A DNA stretch of 17,211 nt from Pseudomonadota bacterium (lineage in GTDB: Bacteria > Pseudomonadota > Alphaproteobacteria > Micropepsales > Micropepsaceae). The stretch's first letter is position 1. Every line of letters begins with the position of its first letter. Where the stretch lies: NCBI GenBank assembly GCA_021808875.1, contig JAKBAU010000040.1, positions 1 through 17,211 of the forward strand, written 5' to 3'. This document shows positions 14,550 through 17,211 of the stretch, piece after piece. Made by a program: the position numbers and the translations under genes. The notes beneath the pieces were generated by a model. That model was not told the DNA's origin. It saw only the letters and a program-made list of their open reading frames with translations, and did no database searches.

Positions 14550-14581
14550 ATAGGGATAAGAGCATAGCCCTATCTGGTTAA
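14550..14581 (-). promoter_or_regulatory. Candidate promoter with overlapping dyad upstream of the PAS kinase
   Basis: On the minus strand, TTAACC (14581-14576) and TATCCC (14558-14553) are 17 bp apart. Overlapping them is the inverted repeat ATAGGG-N12-CCCTAT (14550-14573). A DNA-binding dimer on this dyad would cover the -10 region. The hexamers are weak matches, so this is tentative. The leader to ATG 14501 would be about 45 nt. Confidence 0.3.
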
Positions 14582-14602
14582 GGGGACTTTAGCCGGGGCA
14601 GA

Positions 14603-15514
14603 TCAGCCCTTGATTGGGCTATCCTGCAGCCGGGCCATGAATTTTTCGGTTTGCTCCGAGCCCATGGTGTAGTGCCGGGCACCCGAAAAGTCAGAAATCC
14701 TGCCCCAATATTCAGCCACGGTATCGGCGTTGGCCTTGTGGCCGAGATTGAGGCCCTCGCTTTCCACGATCTGGGCTGCAGCAAAAACCCCGGCTCCCGC
14801 AGTCAGGATCACGCCTGTCGGGGCCTCGTCGCTGACCAGATAAACCACGCCAGGGGTAACATATTCAGGCTTGAGCATCTCCAGCACCTGGGGAGGCATC
14901 AGATTTTCGGTCATGCGTGTTGCGGCGACCGGAGCGATGGCATTGACCTTGATGTTATCTTTCGCACCCTCGAGCTTGAGCGTGTTCATGAAGCCAACGA
15001 GGCCAAGCTTGGCCGCGCCGTAATTGGTCTGGCCGAAATTGCCGTAAAGACCGGTCGAGGAGGTGGTGACGACAATGCGGCCATATTGCTGCTCGCGCAT
15101 GATCGGCCAGATCGCCTTGCAGGGTTTGACGCTGCCCATCACGTGAACATCCATCACCGCCGCAAAATCCTTGAGTTCCATTTTCGCGAAGCTCTTGTCG
15201 CGCAGGATGCCCGCATTGGCGATGAGCACGTCGATGCGGCCCCAGGTGTCCATGGTCTGTTTGACGAGCTGTGCGACGCCTGCGTCATCGGTGACCGAGG
15301 CACCGTTGGCAACTGCTTCACCGCCCGCGGCCTTGATCTCGGCGACAACTTTCTGGGCCGCCTCCGAGCTGCCACCGGTGCCATCCACCGAGCCGCCCAG
15401 GTCATTGACCACCACCTTGGCGCCGCGGCGCGCCAGCTCCAGGGCGTGGGCGCGGCCAAGTCCGCCGCCGGCGCCGGTGACGATGGCGACTTTGCCGTCG
15501 AAGCGAATGGTCAT
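14603..15514 (-). CDS. SDR-family 3-hydroxyacyl-CoA dehydrogenase / 17-beta-HSD type 4-like
   Basis: NAD-dependent oxidoreductase of the short-chain dehydrogenase family, 303 residues. It has the cofactor motif TGAGGGLGR (13-21) and the NDLGG segment (38-42) typical of the dehydrogenase part of peroxisomal multifunctional enzyme 2. NAG lies at 100-102, a serine in TSSTGLYG (151-158), and Y165-x3-K169 in NYGAAKLG. The acidic residue after the second beta strand (D39) suggests NAD(H) preference. The C-terminal extension beyond about 250 is also typical of the HSD17B4 group. ATG 15514 has GGAG 7 nt upstream. It may catalyse the 3-hydroxyacyl-CoA step complementing the acyl-CoA dehydrogenase/crotonase operon 5 kb away, though it is not in that operon. 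It lies between the acyltransferase and PAS kinase genes on the same strand. Confidence 0.9.
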   Translation of the reverse strand: MTIRFDGKVAIVTGAGGGLGRAHALELARRGAKVVVNDLGGSVDGTGGSSEAAQKVVAEIKAAGGEAVANGASVTDDAGVAQLVKQTMDTWGRIDVLIANAGILRDKSFAKMELKDFAAVMDVHVMGSVKPCKAIWPIMREQQYGRIVVTTSSTGLYGNFGQTNYGAAKLGLVGFMNTLKLEGAKDNIKVNAIAPVAATRMTENLMPPQVLEMLKPEYVTPGVVYLVSDEAPTGVILTAGAGVFAAAQIVESEGLNLGHKANADTVAEYWGRISDFSGARHYTMGSEQTEKFMARLQDSPIKG

Positions 15515-15571
15515 GACAAAACTCCTCTGCGATAGGGCGGGGGAAGTGATGGACGATCCGGGCCAAGCCGG

Positions 15572-16747
15572 TCAAGTCGCCCGTTCGACCGGCGGGGGCA
15601 GGATGGCTGCGGCCGGACCGCGCAACCAGCGATTGGCAGGCTTCTCCACCAGCCGATAAAGCAGATAGCCCCACAGCACGCAGGCGGGCACCAGCAGCGC
15701 AGGTTCCAGAACATGCACCAGACGGTAGTGTGTCACCAGTTCCTGCGGGTAGATCCGCTGCTGCAGGAAGCGCAAAAGCATGAGAAGCGCGGTTTGGCCC
15801 ATATAAATCGCATAGGACCATTCTCCGAGGCGTTGCAGGGGCTTGCGCATGAACAGGCGGGCCAAGGCACCGCGATCAAAAGCAAGACTTGCCACGATCA
15901 AGGTCATCGCAGCCGCAACCCATACATCCATCGGATTGTGTGCCCATCCGGTGTGATACATGACGTAAAAGAACGTTCCGAACACCACGAACTGCGCAAC
16001 TGTGAATGCGGCTTCGGGCAGACGCTCGAGCTTTGGGCTGAGATGGCGATGAAGCATGGCAAGCGCCACGCCGATGGCAAAATCTGCAAAGCCGCGCACC
16101 ACGCCGAGGTCGAAGGTCAGATCAAGACCGTGACCTGAGGTAAGTGCAAGGTTACGCAGCGTGATGAAGCCTAATACCAGCAGGAGCAGAGCACGGGCGG
16201 CGCTGCCACGCGCGGCAAAAAGAAAGATCGGGAAGGCAAGGCACAACGCGAATTCAACGCTGATGAACCAGGCAACCCCGTTCCAGCTCAGATGGCCCAT
16301 GACATGCCAGGCCTGGATCAGCAGCAGATTCAGTGCAAGAGCCTTTAGGCTCATGTCAGGATGATAAATCGGCAGATTGAACACCGAGACATAGCCACCA
16401 GCGTGGGCAAGGGCCTGCAGCACCACGAGCATGATTGCAAGCACGATGATCATCGCCAGATGCACTGGATAAAGCCGCGCCAGGCGGTTGCGCAGAAACT
16501 GGCCATAGCCCTTGAGGGTGAAGAGGTTCTGCCAGCGGGAGAAATAGACGTAGGTGAGGACGAAGCCGGACAGCACGAAGAAGAATTCGACCCACAGATA
16601 GCCTTTGGCCACGAAGATATCGAACCAGGGCACATGCTGGTAACCGTGACCCTCGTGATAGTGGTAAAGCACCAAAAAAAGCGGCGGCAGCGCCCGCGCG
16701 CCGGTCAGGGCGCGGATTTCACGGGCAGGCTTTTGGGTGTTGGACAT
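15572..16747 (-). CDS. Acyltransferase-3 family membrane protein (OafA/NolL type)
   Basis: Multi-pass inner-membrane O-acyltransferase that typically acetylates surface glycans, lipopolysaccharide or exported carbohydrate. From ATG 16747 it is 391 residues. It has the family start IRALTGARAL, the R18-x10-H29 motif before YHYHEGHG, FFFVLSGF (55-62) and the R87-x3-R91-LYP basic motif, followed by about ten TM helices and a short C-terminal cytosolic tail. No SGNH domain is attached. The start is uncertain. ATG 16747 has no clear ribosome-binding site, while ATG 16810 has AGGTGG about 8 nt upstream and would add 21 residues without family resemblance. A TATATG hexamer (16781-16776) could be the -10 for the shorter form. 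It is followed after 57 bp by the SDR gene. The substrate is not predictable. Confidence 0.88.
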   Translation of the reverse strand: MSNTQKPAREIRALTGARALPPLFLVLYHYHEGHGYQHVPWFDIFVAKGYLWVEFFFVLSGFVLTYVYFSRWQNLFTLKGYGQFLRNRLARLYPVHLAMIIVLAIMLVVLQALAHAGGYVSVFNLPIYHPDMSLKALALNLLLIQAWHVMGHLSWNGVAWFISVEFALCLAFPIFLFAARGSAARALLLLVLGFITLRNLALTSGHGLDLTFDLGVVRGFADFAIGVALAMLHRHLSPKLERLPEAAFTVAQFVVFGTFFYVMYHTGWAHNPMDVWVAAAMTLIVASLAFDRGALARLFMRKPLQRLGEWSYAIYMGQTALLMLLRFLQQRIYPQELVTHYRLVHVLEPALLVPACVLWGYLLYRLVEKPANRWLRGPAAAILPPPVERAT

Positions 16748-16936
16748 TGGCGCGCAGACAAGAAGGTCCCGCAGGCATATAGCCTGGCCGGTGGCGGGTG
16801 CGTAACCCATTATTAATACCACCTGCCGATTGGCGTGGGGATAATGCCGTGCTCAGTTGCGGGTCGAGGCCCCCGTGGGTCATGGCGGGATCTGCGGACG
16901 GGCCGGGGCACCTGCATTTTCAGTTTGCAGTCGGGC

Positions 16937-16953
16937 GCGCAAAGCGCTTGCGC
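16937..16953. promoter_or_regulatory. LacI-family-like operator dyad upstream of the nucleoside transporter
   Basis: GCGCAA-AGCGC-TTGCGC is a perfect 6-bp inverted repeat with a 5-bp centre. It contains the palindrome AAGCGCTT (16942-16949), the AANCGNTT core recognised by many LacI/GalR-family repressors. It lies about 60 bp before the transporter start, in the divergent gap with the acyltransferase gene. Control of nucleoside uptake by a CytR-like LacI repressor is known in enterics, so the site is plausible here, but no regulator gene is in the window. Confidence 0.4.
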
Positions 16954-17010
16954 TGTGGTGTGGGGTGCGTGGCAAGTTGCGTGAGAGCGGGAACGCGGGG
17001 GGGGCAGGCT

Positions 17011-17211
17011 TTGAATTGGGACCATTGGCGGGCCGGCATTGGCATCGGCCTGATTTTGTTCATCGCCTGGCTTCTCAGTGAGAACCGCCGCGCCTTTCCT
17101 GTGCGGATCGTGGCCACCGGGCTCGGTATCCAGTTCACGCTCGCACTCCTGTTACTGAAGGTGCCGCTCGCACGGGCCGGGTTCCTCAGGCTCAACGCGG
17201 TGGTTGATGCC
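17011..17211 (+). CDS. Concentrative nucleoside transporter (CNT/NupC family), N-terminal part
   Basis: The gene runs off the right edge of the window, so only about 67 codons are seen. The frame reads GIGLILFIAWLLSENRRAFP followed by a conserved stretch including VATGLGIQFTLALLLLK and VPLARAGF. The segment A-W-L-L-S-E-N-R-(R/K) after the first TM helix, then G-L-G-x-Q and the second helix, is characteristic of the N-terminus of Na+- or H+-coupled nucleoside transporters. The start is uncertain. TTG 17011 has a G-rich stretch and AGG just upstream and gives MNWDHWRAGIGIG. GTG 16981 in the same frame is an alternative without a ribosome-binding site. It is divergent from the acyltransferase gene, with a LacI-type operator dyad in the gap. 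Confidence 0.8.
   Translation, partial: MNWDHWRAGIGIGLILFIAWLLSENRRAFPVRIVATGLGIQFTLALLLLKVPLARAGFLRLNAVVDA

Overview
This 17.2-kb, GC-rich window looks like chromosomal DNA of an alphaproteobacterium. The evidence is a GTTC-N7-GTTC LexA-type box, a chorismate mutase with the VKEVIRHH-type C-terminus common in this class, histidine kinases of the [19 protein letters not shown] type (one with a DivJ/PleC/PdhS-like core), and a pimeloyl-CoA-dehydrogenase-like gene pair. I cannot fix the genus; a Caulobacterales, Sphingomonadales or related environmental lineage would fit.

Layout. Positions 1-121 hold five abutting copies of a degenerate 23-bp repeat, probably the edge of a mobile element outside the window. 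On the minus strand follow a GDT1/UPF0016 manganese exporter (394-969), an internally duplicated DoxX-like membrane protein (1251-2198) and a 93-residue orphan gene (2596-2877). The orphan's start codon sits directly behind a perfect alphaproteobacterial SOS box overlapping a -35/-10 pair. Next come a plus-strand RhlE-like DEAD-box helicase (3273-4580), a minus-strand M20 peptidase (4608-6038) and a divergent AroQ chorismate mutase (6112-6402). The plus-strand cluster 6495-9703 is a beta-oxidation module: two acyl-CoA dehydrogenase subunits (PimC/PimD-like) and a crotonase-fold protein. The right part is mostly minus strand: two overlapping paralogous six-TM histidine kinases (12615 to 9737), a plus-strand ABM-family monooxygenase (12753-13043), a PAS histidine kinase (13053-14501), an SDR of the 3-hydroxyacyl-CoA/17-beta-HSD type 4 class (14603-15514) and an acyltransferase-3 membrane protein (15572-16747). 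The window ends inside a plus-strand concentrative nucleoside transporter gene.

How the parts relate. The acyl-CoA dehydrogenase pair and the crotonase form an operon, and the nearby SDR could supply the next, 3-hydroxyacyl-CoA oxidation step. The crotonase lacks both canonical catalytic glutamates, so its reaction is uncertain. Three histidine kinases lie within 5 kb without any response regulator gene, so their partners must be encoded elsewhere. The most notable item is the SOS-box orphan gene, which appears to be a leaderless DNA-damage-induced gene of unknown function.
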